Part shown: one piece after another, positions 34,388 to 43,071 of the stretch
How the letters are laid out: each line of letters opens with the position of its first letter
How positions within the stretch are numbered: position 1 is the stretch's first letter
Source of the DNA: Jejuia algarum
GTDB taxonomy: Bacteria > Bacteroidota > Bacteroidia > Flavobacteriales > Flavobacteriaceae
DNA: 64,000 bases
NCBI GenBank assembly: GCA_947495775.1
Contig: CANMAQ010000017.1
Location: 1-64,000, forward strand
Direction of reading: 5' to 3'
Program-made: the position numbers and the translations under genes
The notes under the pieces: generated by a model
Database searches by the model: none
Seen by the model: only the letters and a program-made list of their open reading frames with translations
Told to the model about the DNA's origin: nothing

Positions 34388-36151
34388 CTAGAAAACATCA
34401 ACCGTGTTTCCGTTGTTTATGAGTGTTTGAACATCTGTAAAACCTTGATTTGTTGGTAGTGCTCTGTTAGAAATTGTTATAATCTTATTAGTTAATGGAG
34501 GTGTGATAGACACAAGATCTGCTAATATAGTATCTAAGGTTTCGCTTGAAAAATTATTATCAAGCAAACTAAACTGAAAATCAAAGCTTTCTAGAGCAGA
34601 AAAATCTAACTCAGATAAAACTGAATTGTTAGTAACAGATATATTTAGTTCTGTTTCTCTCAAAAACGGGAGACTTACTGACGACAATGATAGGTTCTCA
34701 TCAATATCTATTGCGAAATCAGGTACAACAATAATATTTTCGTTTGAAAGCGTTTCTAAAAGAGGAAAACTAATCGTTTGAAGCGCTTCATTAAAGCTGA
34801 TACTTAAAGATCCTACATTTGTAAGATTTGTAAAATTCAAAGTACTTAACAACCTATTATTCCTTATCGATATATTACTTACAGAAGATTCAGAGCTAAG
34901 TTGAGCGTCTATACCCAAAGCTTCTAACCTTGAATTACTATTTATATTAATTCTCCCATTAAGAATGCTTAATTGAGGAAAACTATACCCCTCTAAGTTA
35001 TCATTATTTCCAATAAAAATAGAGCCTTCATTAGAAAATGTTTCTATCAATACATCTTGCTGTTGTCCTTCAAGAATTCCAATAGTGGTTAACTCTGGCA
35101 TCTCAAAAAAACGCAATACGTTATTACTAGATATACTCAAACTGTTCACCATCTCTAAGACAGGAAACCCTAATTCTGTTAAAGCACTATTAAACGATAA
35201 ACTTAAGCTCCCCGCATTAGTCATCGCTGGTAGAACGATATTAGATAAGAGTGTACCGCTTACTCTAAGTAAAGACACAGTTGTTAAAAATGGAAAATTT
35301 ATTGACGTTAAAGCCAAATTATCCTCAATAGTTACATCTCCGAAGTTTACTAATTGAGGCATCGTAATCGTTTCTAAACGATCATTTCTAGTTATAGATA
35401 TCAAAGATACAGACATATCCGATGTAGATTCTAATGCTGGTAGTGTAAAGCTTGTTAAATTTGCATTTTCACTTATTCTTATTCTTGATATATTTGCTAA
35501 CTGCGTTAAATTAATTTCATTTAAATTTTCGTTGCTTCTTATAAATAGCCCCTCAACAGATTCTAATACTGGCAATGAAAAGCTTGTTAAATTTGCATTT
35601 TCTTCAAAAATAAATGTTGATATATCTTCCAATAGAGGAAAATCAGTACTATTTAAATTATCATTATCTCTTATGGTCATTAAGTTCACAGACAATAAAG
35701 CTGGTGCCTCTACAGAGGTGAGCATGGTATTTGAAGACAAATTTAAAGATGTTACTACTGTTCCCAAATCAGGAAGACTAATAGATGCAAGTGCTTCGTT
35801 ATTATTTATATCAATATCAATAACTTCAGTTATTCCAGAAAGTCTAACAGTGGTTAAATTTGTAGTATTTTGTATGATAATAAATTGCGTATTTACACCT
35901 ACCCTTTCATTTATTCTAGTTGCTGCTTCTTCATTTGTTATAGCTCCAGATAACACTAAAAATGTAGCACCTCCGTTAGCTCCAGCCCCATCTTGTCCGT
36001 CTGCTCCGTCTGAGCCATCTTCACCATTTGTACCATTTGTACCATCTACGCCATCTATACCATCTACGCCATTTTCACCATCCTCGGGGCTACAAGCGCA
36101 CACTACTATACTTAGTACTACAAAAAGAATTTTTAAAAATTTTAAGTTCAT
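34388..36151 (-). CDS. Collagen-linker, leucine-rich-repeat lipoprotein
   Basis: 587 residues from the ATG at 36151; the frame opens at 36175 but the later start gives a proper lipoprotein signal ending VVCAC. Cys18 or Cys20 would be lipidated. A collagen-like Gly-X-Y linker of about ten triplets follows (GENGVDGIDGVDG and on). The remainder is repeats of about 22-24 residues of the form N-x-L-x-x-I-x-L-P-x-L (for example ENANLTSFSLPVLESV), a leucine-rich or receptor-L-like solenoid. Probably displayed on the cell surface or in the periplasm as an adhesin or binding protein. Target unknown. Confidence 0.82.
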   Translation of the reverse strand: MNLKFLKILFVVLSIVVCACSPEDGENGVDGIDGVDGTNGTNGEDGSDGADGQDGAGANGGATFLVLSGAITNEEAATRINERVGVNTQFIIIQNTTNLTTVRLSGITEVIDIDINNNEALASISLPDLGTVVTSLNLSSNTMLTSVEAPALLSVNLMTIRDNDNLNSTDFPLLEDISTFIFEENANLTSFSLPVLESVEGLFIRSNENLNEINLTQLANISRIRISENANLTSFTLPALESTSDMSVSLISITRNDRLETITMPQLVNFGDVTIEDNLALTSINFPFLTTVSLLRVSGTLLSNIVLPAMTNAGSLSLSFNSALTELGFPVLEMVNSLSISSNNVLRFFEMPELTTIGILEGQQQDVLIETFSNEGSIFIGNNDNLEGYSFPQLSILNGRININSNSRLEALGIDAQLSSESSVSNISIRNNRLLSTLNFTNLTNVGSLSISFNEALQTISFPLLETLSNENIIVVPDFAIDIDENLSLSSVSLPFLRETELNISVTNNSVLSELDFSALESFDFQFSLLDNNFSSETLDTILADLVSITPPLTNKIITISNRALPTNQGFTDVQTLINNGNTVDVF

Positions 36152-36269
36152 ATTTAATAAAATTTTAGATTTCATGAGCTTTTGAAATATTCACACTCTT
36201 ACAAAACAAATAAAGCAATTTTAAATGATTTTATCAAAATTTTCAACACATTGCAATTATTATTCTACT

Positions 36270-36277
36270 ACAAACAT
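36270..36277 (-). promoter_or_regulatory. Candidate -7 box of the leucine-rich lipoprotein gene
   Basis: On the minus strand TATGTTTG fits TAnnTTTG, about 120 bp upstream of the start. No matching -33 element is clear. Confidence 0.3.
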
Positions 36278-36458
36278 AGAATAATCAACCTATAATTTTA
36301 ATCATCCTATAGATTAAAACACGACCCAACAAAGTTATATCTGCTCCATCTTGAAACTACTTATATTTAGATGTTAATACTTCTACTTAACATAACATAT
36401 TTTTAATGCATTTCCCTTTTCCTTTAAAAATTTTGAAACTAAAGTGCTCCGTTTGGGT

Positions 36459-36466
36459 TATATTTG
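36459..36466 (+). promoter_or_regulatory. -7 box of the Nif3-like gene
   Basis: TATATTTG matches TAnnTTTG, 21 bp upstream of the ATG at 36488. A TTTTG at 36431-36435 is a possible -33 element, a little far. The rest of the 36152-36487 spacer shows nothing else. Confidence 0.5.
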
Positions 36467-36487
36467 AAACCCATCAAATGATATATC

Positions 36488-37582
36488 ATGATTATACAGG
36501 ACGTTATAACACATTTAGAAACGCTTGCGCCTTTGGCCTACGCTGAAGATTTTGATAATGTTGGCCTTTTAGTAGGCAATACACAAGCCCCCTTAAAAGG
36601 TGTGCTTGTAACTTTAGATACTTTAGAAGAAGTCGTAAATGAGGCCATCGCTAAAAACTGCAACCTTATTGTAAGCTTTCACCCTATAATTTTTAAAGGT
36701 TTGAAGGCAATTACTGGTAAAACTTATGTAGAACGTGTCGTGTTAAAAGCCATTAAACACGACATTGCTATATATACCATGCACACCGCATTAGACAATG
36801 CCTTTAATGGTGTAAATGCGATGCTTTGTGAACAACTAGAACTAACTCAAAAAAGAATACTTATCCCCCAAAAAGGCACACTGAAGAAACTCACTACTTA
36901 TGTTCCTAAAGACGAAGCTGAGACGTTAAGAGCTGCTCTATTTGCTGCAGGAGGCGGTTCTATTGGTAATTACGACCAATGCAGCTTTAACAATGAAGGC
37001 TATGGCACCTACAGAGCTAATGAAAGAGCGAACCCAACAAAAGGAGAACAACAAAAACCACATACTGAAGTAGAAACCCAAATTACGCTTACTTTTCCAA
37101 AACACCTAGAATCGAAACTTGTGCAGACCTTATTAGCGACACATTCTTATGAAGAAGTGGCTTATGATGTTGTTACTGTTGATACTAAAAACAACTATAT
37201 TGGTATGGGTATGGTAGGCGAATTACAAACACCATTGGCAGAGGCTGACTTTTTAAAACATGTTAAAGCCAAAATGCAAACAGGGTGTATCCGCCATTCG
37301 GCCTTATTAAACAAAAAAATTAAGACCGTAGCCGTATTAGGCGGCTCTGGTAGTTTTGCTATTGCCAATGCAAAAGCAGCTGGTGCTGACGCCTTTATAA
37401 CTTCAGATTTAAAATATCATGATTTTTTCATGGCAGAAAACAACATTTTATTAGCAGATATAGGCCATTATGAAAGCGAACAGTTCACAAAAAACTTATT
37501 AGTAGAGTATCTTACAAAAAAAATTACTAATTTTGCCATCATTTTATCAAAGACAAATACCAATCCTGTTAAGTATTTTTAA
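36488..37582 (+). CDS. Nif3-like dinuclear metal centre protein
   Basis: 364 residues. Matches the long Nif3/YbgI form with a PII-like insertion (about 130-250) between two halves. Metal ligands: SFHPIIFKG near 62-70 (His), YTMHTALDNAFNG near 97-109 (His and Asp), and C-terminal DIGHYESEQF near 325-334 (His and Glu). Often misnamed GTP cyclohydrolase 1 type 2; the true role is unsettled. Followed three bases later by the coiled-coil zinc-ribbon homologue, a linkage conserved in Bacteroidota. Confidence 0.92.
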   Translation: MIIQDVITHLETLAPLAYAEDFDNVGLLVGNTQAPLKGVLVTLDTLEEVVNEAIAKNCNLIVSFHPIIFKGLKAITGKTYVERVVLKAIKHDIAIYTMHTALDNAFNGVNAMLCEQLELTQKRILIPQKGTLKKLTTYVPKDEAETLRAALFAAGGGSIGNYDQCSFNNEGYGTYRANERANPTKGEQQKPHTEVETQITLTFPKHLESKLVQTLLATHSYEEVAYDVVTVDTKNNYIGMGMVGELQTPLAEADFLKHVKAKMQTGCIRHSALLNKKIKTVAVLGGSGSFAIANAKAAGADAFITSDLKYHDFFMAENNILLADIGHYESEQFTKNLLVEYLTKKITNFAIILSKTNTNPVKYF

Positions 37583-37585
37583 AGT

Positions 37586-38365
37586 ATGGCAAAAAAGAAA
37601 GAAGTTAGTGTAGAAGACCGTCTAAGAGCATTATACGATTTACAACTTATAGATTCTCGCATTGACGAAATCCGTAATGTGCGCGGAGAATTGCCTTTAG
37701 AAGTAAGAGATTTAGAAGATGAAGTTGCTGGATTAAGCATACGACTTGATAAATTAGTTAATGGTTTAGAAGTTATCGATAATGACATAGCGTCTAAGAA
37801 AAACTTAATTGAAGAGTCTAAAGCACTTATCAAAAAATATGGTGAGCAACAGAAAAATGTTAGAAATAACAGAGAATTCAACTCACTTTCTAAAGAAGTA
37901 GAATTTCAAGAATTAGAAATTCAATTGGCTGAAAAGCACATTAAAGAATTTAAAGTGCAAATTGAGCAGAAAAAAGAAGTGATCGCTAGTACTAAAGACC
38001 AATTAAAGGAGCGCGAAACACATCTTAAGCATAAAAAAGGAGAATTAGATGCCATTTTAGCTGAAACAGAAAAAGAAGAACAAGCACTTATTGCTAAATC
38101 TGAGGATTATAAAACGCAAATAGAAGACCGTTTAGTGTTTGCTTACGATAGAATTCGTAAGAATGTAAAAAACGGATTAGCCGTAGTACCTATTGAAAGA
38201 GGGGCTTCTGGAGGTTCATTCTTTACTATTCCGCCGCAAGTACAAGTGGAAATAGCTTCTCGTAAAAAAGTCATTACAGACGAACATAGTGGTAGAATTT
38301 TAGTAGACGCTGCTTTAGCCGAAGAACAAAAAGCTAAAATGGAAAAACTATTTACAAAACTATAA
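37586..38365 (+). CDS. Coiled-coil protein of the C4-type zinc-ribbon family, cysteines lost
   Basis: 259 residues. Residues 10-180 form a long coiled coil (RVDLQ-type heptads with DLQLIDSRIDEIRN at the start), as in the DUF164 / zf-RING_7 family. The C-terminal ribbon region (about 200-245) keeps the spacing of the family (RGASGGSFFTIPPQ, DEHSGRILVD), but the four zinc-binding cysteines are replaced by Ser, Gly, Asp and Ser or similar. The protein therefore cannot bind zinc in the usual way. Co-transcribed with the Nif3-like gene. Confidence 0.88.
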   Translation: MAKKKEVSVEDRLRALYDLQLIDSRIDEIRNVRGELPLEVRDLEDEVAGLSIRLDKLVNGLEVIDNDIASKKNLIEESKALIKKYGEQQKNVRNNREFNSLSKEVEFQELEIQLAEKHIKEFKVQIEQKKEVIASTKDQLKERETHLKHKKGELDAILAETEKEEQALIAKSEDYKTQIEDRLVFAYDRIRKNVKNGLAVVPIERGASGGSFFTIPPQVQVEIASRKKVITDEHSGRILVDAALAEEQKAKMEKLFTKL

Positions 38366-38386
38366 TTCCACACGATCATAAAATTT

Positions 38387-38422
38387 AAAAAGGCCTTCTT
38401 TATAAAAAGAGGGCTTTTTTTT
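38387..38422 (+). terminator. Terminator after the zinc-ribbon homologue gene
   Basis: AAAAGGCCTTCTTT pairs, with one bulge, with AAGAGGGCTTTT across a short loop, followed by a long T run at 38415-38422. Confidence 0.75.
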
Positions 38423-38477
38423 GTTCAAAACACAAAACTATATAATTATTTACATAACGTAACTCTCTAAAACCAGA

Positions 38478-38640
38478 TATGTATTGGAACATCGTCAGGA
38501 GAGTTTCAAATGCCATAAACACTACCATTTTTTTTAATTTCAGCGTAGCTTATCATTACAGTTGGATAAAAAAACATAGCATGGTCCTAGTGTTTGCAGC
38601 AGTCGAAAGATGTAATAGATTTTCTAATGTAGAATTTAAG
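38478..38640 (-). repeat. Dispersed palindromic repeat, copy D (reverse orientation)
   Basis: On the minus strand the core 38572-38608 begins TTTCGACTGCTGCAAACACT and aligns without gaps with the other three cores. The upstream 17 bases CATTAGAAAATCTATTA match copy B exactly. The second arm (about 38498-38516 on the plus strand, GAGAGTTTCAAATGCCATAAA) corresponds to the far arm of copy B. It fills the spacer before msrA. Confidence 0.6.
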
Positions 38641-38771
38641 TGAAAGCATCCCGCTTCAAAACCAAACTCTAAAAACCTGCGGATACAATGTATTCAATTA
38701 TTTTTTCTATAACTTTCTCTCTATACCTGTTAAGGTTTTTTAATTCTATACGTCTATTACCAAAAGCACTT

Positions 38772-39434
38772 ATGAAAAATTTTATCACACTTTTAGTTTT
38801 AGCCTTATTATTTAGTTGCCAGAACACCGCGCAAACAAACGAAAAACAAGCGCAGGTTATCAATGCAACACCTGTTCAAGTCCCTTTAGAGAACGGTAAA
38901 GCCAAAGCCTATTTTGCAAGTGGTTGTTTCTGGTGTGTAGAAGCCGTTTACGAAAGTATTATTGGTGTAGAAGACGTCATTAATGGGTATTCTGGAGGCC
39001 ATAGCAAAAACCCTACCTATGAAGCCAGCAATACAGGACGTACAGGACATGCCGAAGCTGTAGAAGTAATTTACGATCCTAAAGTTGTAAGCTTTGAAAC
39101 CTTAGTAGATGCGTATTTTGCATCTCAAAACCCGAAGCAAGTTAATGGGCAAGGTCCTGACCACGGTTCCCAATACCGTTCTATTCTTTTTTATCAAAAT
39201 AAAGCACAACAAAAAATCATTTTAGAAAAGAAAACGGCACTAGCTCAAAAATTAGATGCAAAAATCGCCGCAGAAGTCTACCCATTTCAAAAATTTTGGA
39301 TAGCAGAGGCATACCATCAAAATTACGAACGCTTACACCCTAATAATCCATACATCCGGAATGTTTCTATTCCACGTTTACGTCGATTTCAAGCCAATTT
39401 CCCTTCAAAATACATCAAATCGCATGCGCACTAA
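38772..39434 (+). CDS. msrA: Peptide methionine sulfoxide reductase MsrA, lipoprotein form
   Basis: 220 residues from ATG 38772; the frame extends upstream to 38688 but only this start yields a lipoprotein signal, ending LLFSC with lipidated Cys16. Reduces methionine S-sulfoxide in proteins, here outside the cytosol. Active-site GCFWC at 51-55 with catalytic Cys52, YSGGHSKNPTYEA near 73-85, and GHAEAVEVIYDP near 92-103. The C-terminus lacks an MsrB fusion. Single gene, ending at a long palindromic terminator. Confidence 0.94.
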   Translation: MKNFITLLVLALLFSCQNTAQTNEKQAQVINATPVQVPLENGKAKAYFASGCFWCVEAVYESIIGVEDVINGYSGGHSKNPTYEASNTGRTGHAEAVEVIYDPKVVSFETLVDAYFASQNPKQVNGQGPDHGSQYRSILFYQNKAQQKIILEKKTALAQKLDAKIAAEVYPFQKFWIAEAYHQNYERLHPNNPYIRNVSIPRLRRFQANFPSKYIKSHAH

Positions 39435-39546
39435 ATTAAAAGCTTAGAAAAATTTGACATTCCTTTTGTAATTTAACATCTAAGCATTAATAACGTTTCG
39501 TATATTAAATAACTTTTTTCCGCTATATGCGTCTATATATATCTTT

Positions 39547-39575
39547 TAGCGCTTCAATTTATAATTGAAGCGCTA
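39547..39575. terminator. Strong palindromic terminator after msrA
   Basis: 13-bp perfect stem TAGCGCTTCAATT (39547-39559) with AATTGAAGCGCTA (39563-39575), three-base loop, short T run on both strands. Confidence 0.8.
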
Positions 39576-39840
39576 AATCTTTTTAAGGCATTGTAGCCCA
39601 TAGAATTAGGCATTAAATAATATTCATAAAGCCCCCTCCTACCTCTCCCCTAATACCCCTTTAAGTTTTATCATTACAGCGCTGTAATGTCCCCAAAACT
39701 AAATACATGTAGCATTACCTCGGTTTAAAATGGCATAACTAATGAAAATTAAATGTGTTTTACACAATATCTTACGCTTCTAAAAACTACGAATCTAGAT
39801 TATAGGAATTTGTTAGCTTTTCAAGCTTAGTTTTAATTCT
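39576..39840. other. Spacer between msrA and the kynurenine operon
   Basis: No gene. It contains a perfect 18-bp palindrome CATTACAGCGCTGTAATG at 39672-39689, whose position some 150 bp before the operon would suit an operator, and the -7 box TATTTTTG at 39841-39848. The rest is featureless. Confidence 0.5.
39672..39689. promoter_or_regulatory. Perfect 18-bp palindrome upstream of the kynurenine operon
   Basis: CATTACAGCGCTGTAATG is self-complementary over 18 bases with no loop, which suits a dimeric regulator rather than a hairpin. Located about 180 bp upstream of kynU. No regulator gene is adjacent. Confidence 0.4.
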
Positions 39841-39848
39841 TATTTTTG
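39841..39848 (+). promoter_or_regulatory. -7 box of the kynurenine operon
   Basis: TATTTTTG matches TAnnTTTG and overlaps the TTG codon at 39846, the first possible kynU start. If this is the promoter, translation must begin downstream, most plausibly at GTG 39873. Confidence 0.4.
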
Positions 39849-41144
39849 TTTGAAACAGAAAACCAAGATACTGTGCCTACACACCAGTTAGGTCTTGACT
39901 ATGCTATAGCACAAGACAAAAACGACAAATTATCGCATTACAGAACGCAATTCCATATTCCCCAAACAAAAACGGGAGCAGATCTCATTTATATGACGGG
40001 AAACTCTTTGGGGTTACAACCTAAACACACTAAAACTTACGTTAATCAAGAATTACAAGATTGGGCTACACTGGGTGTCGAAGGGCATTTTGAAGCTAAA
40101 AACCCTTGGTTAGGCTACCATGAATTTTTAACAGAAGCCATGGCCAATGTGGTTGGTGCCAAACCTATCGAAGTGGTTGTTATGAACACCTTAACGGCCA
40201 ACCTTCACTTTATGATGGCCTCGTTTTACCAACCCACTGCAAAACGCTATAAAATTCTTATTGAAAGTGATGCCTTTCCATCTGATAAATACGCTGTAGA
40301 ATCCCAATTACGCCATCATGGTTTCGATGCTAAAGAGGGGCTTATACAATGGGCGCCTCCCAAAGGAAAAGAACTCTTAGACTCTAGCGATTTAGAGCAA
40401 TTACTAAACATCCATGGTGATAGCATTGCGCTTATTATGCTTGGCGGTGTTAATTACTACACAGGGCAGTACTTAGACCTAAAACGCATTGCAACACTTG
40501 GTCACAAACACGGTTGCATGGTGGGTTTTGACTGTGCGCACGGTGCTGGAAATGTACCCCTCAACCTTCACGACTCTGGAGCTGATTTTGCTGCATGGTG
40601 TACCTATAAATATTTAAATTCTGGTCCAGGAAGTTTAGCAGGGTGCTTTGTACACGAACGCCATGCCTACCGTAAAGATTTAAACCGATTTGCAGGCTGG
40701 TGGAGCCACAATAAACTAACACGATTTAATATGCGTGACGACTTCGATCAACTTCCAGGAGCAGAAGGCTGGCAGCTTAGCAATCCGCCAATTTTATCTA
40801 TGGCCGCCATAAAAGCATCCTTAGATATTTTTGCCGAAGTTGGCATGGACAAACTCATACATAAATCAAGACAACTTACCAGCTATTTTGAATTTTTACT
40901 TAAAAATTTAGGAGAGGATGTAATACGCATCATAACCCCTAGTACACCAGAAAACAGAGGTTGCCAATTATCCATACAAGTGAAACAAGCCGATAAAAAC
41001 CTCCATACAAAATTAACAGCAGCTGGCGTTATTAGCGACTGGCGTGAACCCGATGTTATACGTTGCGCTCCAGTACCGCTGTACAATACCTTTGAAGATG
41101 TATACCATTTGGTTGAAAAACTTAAAACTATTTTAAATTCGTAA
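39846..41144 (+). CDS. kynU: Kynureninase
   Basis: 432 residues from TTG 39846; GTG at 39873 gives 423 residues and fits both the promoter and the usual N-terminus better. PLP enzyme that cleaves 3-hydroxykynurenine (or kynurenine) to 3-hydroxyanthranilate and alanine. MTGNSLGLQPK near 50-60, VGFDCAHGAGNVPL near 224-237 (Asp binding the PLP ring), the Schiff-base lysine in AAWCTYKYLNSGPGS near 248-262, and GWWSHN near 283-288. First gene of an eight-gene tryptophan-degradation operon; the kmo gene follows after 13 bp. Confidence 0.95.
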   Translation: MFETENQDTVPTHQLGLDYAIAQDKNDKLSHYRTQFHIPQTKTGADLIYMTGNSLGLQPKHTKTYVNQELQDWATLGVEGHFEAKNPWLGYHEFLTEAMANVVGAKPIEVVVMNTLTANLHFMMASFYQPTAKRYKILIESDAFPSDKYAVESQLRHHGFDAKEGLIQWAPPKGKELLDSSDLEQLLNIHGDSIALIMLGGVNYYTGQYLDLKRIATLGHKHGCMVGFDCAHGAGNVPLNLHDSGADFAAWCTYKYLNSGPGSLAGCFVHERHAYRKDLNRFAGWWSHNKLTRFNMRDDFDQLPGAEGWQLSNPPILSMAAIKASLDIFAEVGMDKLIHKSRQLTSYFEFLLKNLGEDVIRIITPSTPENRGCQLSIQVKQADKNLHTKLTAAGVISDWREPDVIRCAPVPLYNTFEDVYHLVEKLKTILNS

Positions 41145-41157
41145 TAGTAGCTATAAT

Positions 41158-42570
41158 ATGACCAAACAAAAACAAGATATTCTTATAATTGGAGCAGGAC
41201 TTTGTGGTAGTTTACTTGCCTTACGGCTCGCCCAACGCGGCTATACGGTGACGGTATACGAAATGCGCCCAGATTTACGAAAAGTAGATATTAGTGCAGG
41301 CCGATCCATAAATCTGGCTTTCTCAGACAGAGGCAACAAAGCCATAAAATTGGTAGGTCTAGAAGAAAAAGTAAAAGCCTTATGCATCCCTATGCATGGC
41401 CGTATGATACATGATAAACAGGGCAATTCCTTCCAATCTAACTATAGTGGGCGCGCACACGAATACATCAACTCCATTTCTAGAGAAGACTTAAATTGCC
41501 TTTTATTGGATGAAGCCGAAGCCCAACAAAACGTAACGTTCCATTTTAATACCAAATGCCTTTCGGTAGACTTCGAAAATACGATAGCCCATTTTAAGCA
41601 GTACCACTCTAAGGAAGAATTCACCATAAATGCCAATTGTATCATAGCTACAGATGGCGCAGGATCTGCAATGCGCAAAAGTTATTATCTAGGCAAAAAG
41701 TTTTTATTTAGTTTTTCTCAAAACTACTTGACACACGGTTATAAAGAACTTACCATACCTGCTGCTGCAACTGGGGGGTATAAAATTCATAAAAACGCAC
41801 TTCATATTTGGCCTAGAGGCAGCTTCATGCTTATCGCTTTACCTAATTTAGATGGTAGTTTTACAGTAACGCTATTCTTAAGTTATACCGAAGGCGCCTT
41901 CAACTTTAATAATTTAGACCGCAAGGCAAACGTTTTAAAATTCTTTAAAGCTGAATTTCCAGATGCACTAGAAGTAATGCCCAACTTAGCAGAAGAATTT
42001 TTCGAAAATCCCACAGCCCCACTTGGCACCATAAAATGTTCGCCTTGGCATTACAAAGGCAACACCTTATTAATGGGCGATGCGGCACATGCCATAGTCC
42101 CTTTTTATGGCCAAGGCATGAATGCTTCTTTTGAAGATGTTGTAGAACTCGATACTGTTTTAGATACGTTTGAAAGCAACTGGGAAAACATATTTTCAAC
42201 CTATGAAAAACGCCGAAAAAAGGATACCGATGCTATTGCCGATCTTGCGTTAGATAATTTTCATGAAATGAAAGCGCATGTTGCCAACCCTATTTTTAAA
42301 GAAAAACGTAAATTAGAAATGGCTTTAGAACGTTTGTTTCCTAGCCGCTATCATTCTAAATATGCGCTTGTAACTTTTAACGAAGCTATAGGTTACGAAA
42401 AAGCCATGTTAAAAGGTCGTGCACAAGATAAAGCCATACTTAATTTAATAGCAGATGGGCTTATCCCTTCGCAATATGAAGAGACTATTGAAGCTCTAGA
42501 GCCCATTTTGCAAAACATAATAGGCACTACAGAAGCCATTTTAGAAGACGACAGAATTGCAGGATTATGA
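41158..42570 (+). CDS. kmo: Kynurenine 3-monooxygenase
   Basis: 470 residues, flavoprotein hydroxylase using NADPH and O2 to make 3-hydroxykynurenine. FAD Rossmann motif GAGLCG at 12-17, RSINLAFSDRG near 49-59 (substrate-binding region of KMO), ATDGAGSAMR near 165-174, and the second FAD motif GDAAHAIVPFYGQGMNA near 307-323. The C-terminal helical part lacks the mitochondrial membrane anchor, as in bacterial forms. A 14-bp palindrome, ATGAGGGCCCTCAT, at 42567-42580 overlaps its stop codon. Confidence 0.95.
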   Translation: MTKQKQDILIIGAGLCGSLLALRLAQRGYTVTVYEMRPDLRKVDISAGRSINLAFSDRGNKAIKLVGLEEKVKALCIPMHGRMIHDKQGNSFQSNYSGRAHEYINSISREDLNCLLLDEAEAQQNVTFHFNTKCLSVDFENTIAHFKQYHSKEEFTINANCIIATDGAGSAMRKSYYLGKKFLFSFSQNYLTHGYKELTIPAAATGGYKIHKNALHIWPRGSFMLIALPNLDGSFTVTLFLSYTEGAFNFNNLDRKANVLKFFKAEFPDALEVMPNLAEEFFENPTAPLGTIKCSPWHYKGNTLLMGDAAHAIVPFYGQGMNASFEDVVELDTVLDTFESNWENIFSTYEKRRKKDTDAIADLALDNFHEMKAHVANPIFKEKRKLEMALERLFPSRYHSKYALVTFNEAIGYEKAMLKGRAQDKAILNLIADGLIPSQYEETIEALEPILQNIIGTTEAILEDDRIAGL

Positions 42571-42580
42571 GGGCCCTCAT
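42567..42580. repeat. Perfect 14-bp palindrome at the kmo stop codon
   Basis: ATGAGGGCCCTCAT followed by TTTTT. With no loop it is a poor hairpin, so it may be an attenuating or binding element inside the operon, or chance. Confidence 0.35.
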
Positions 42581-42635
42581 TTTTAAGCATTCGTAGCATT
42601 ATAATTTAAAATATCCGTAAAACCTTAAATATCAT

Positions 42636-43034
42636 ATGAAAAAAGTAACACCTCGAGGCGCCTACCCACTTACCAAACGTGTTGGCGATTTTATTTATGT
42701 ATCAGGAACAAGTTCAAGACAACCTGATAACACTATTGCTGGTGTAACTGCTTTAGATGAAATGGGTAGTAAACACCTTGATATCGAAATACAAACACGA
42801 GAAGTTTTAAGAAACATAGCGCGTCACTTAGCCTCGCACGACGCCACCTTAAAAGATGTTGTGGATGTGACTACTTTTTTAGTAAATATGAATGACTTTG
42901 CAGGGTATAATAAAACGTATGCCGAATTTTTCGACACAGCTACTGGACCTACAAGAACCACTGTAGCGGTTCACCAGTTACCGCATCCCGATTTGCTTGT
43001 AGAAATTAAAGTTGTCGCTTACAAAAAACTCTAA
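42636..43034 (+). CDS. RidA-family deaminase, probable 2-aminomuconate deaminase
   Basis: 132 residues. RidA/YjgF fold: GDFIYVSGTSSRQPDN near 17-32, TREVLRNIARHLASHDATLKDVVDVTTFLVNM near 53-83, and GPTRTTVAVHQLPHPDLLVEI near 108-126, including the substrate-binding arginine. In kynurenine clusters this family supplies the deaminase that converts 2-aminomuconate to 4-oxalocrotonate, so this role is assigned from context. Overlaps no gene; the dehydrogenase gene starts 38 bp later. Confidence 0.88.
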   Translation: MKKVTPRGAYPLTKRVGDFIYVSGTSSRQPDNTIAGVTALDEMGSKHLDIEIQTREVLRNIARHLASHDATLKDVVDVTTFLVNMNDFAGYNKTYAEFFDTATGPTRTTVAVHQLPHPDLLVEIKVVAYKKL

Positions 43035-43071
43035 CACAAGCAAATGTGCTCTAAATAGACCAAACACGCTC

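Noticed and set aside
38688..38771. N-terminal extension of msrA
   Set aside because: The added residues lack a signal, whereas the ATG at 38772 gives a perfect lipoprotein signal; the upstream part is next to the repeat.
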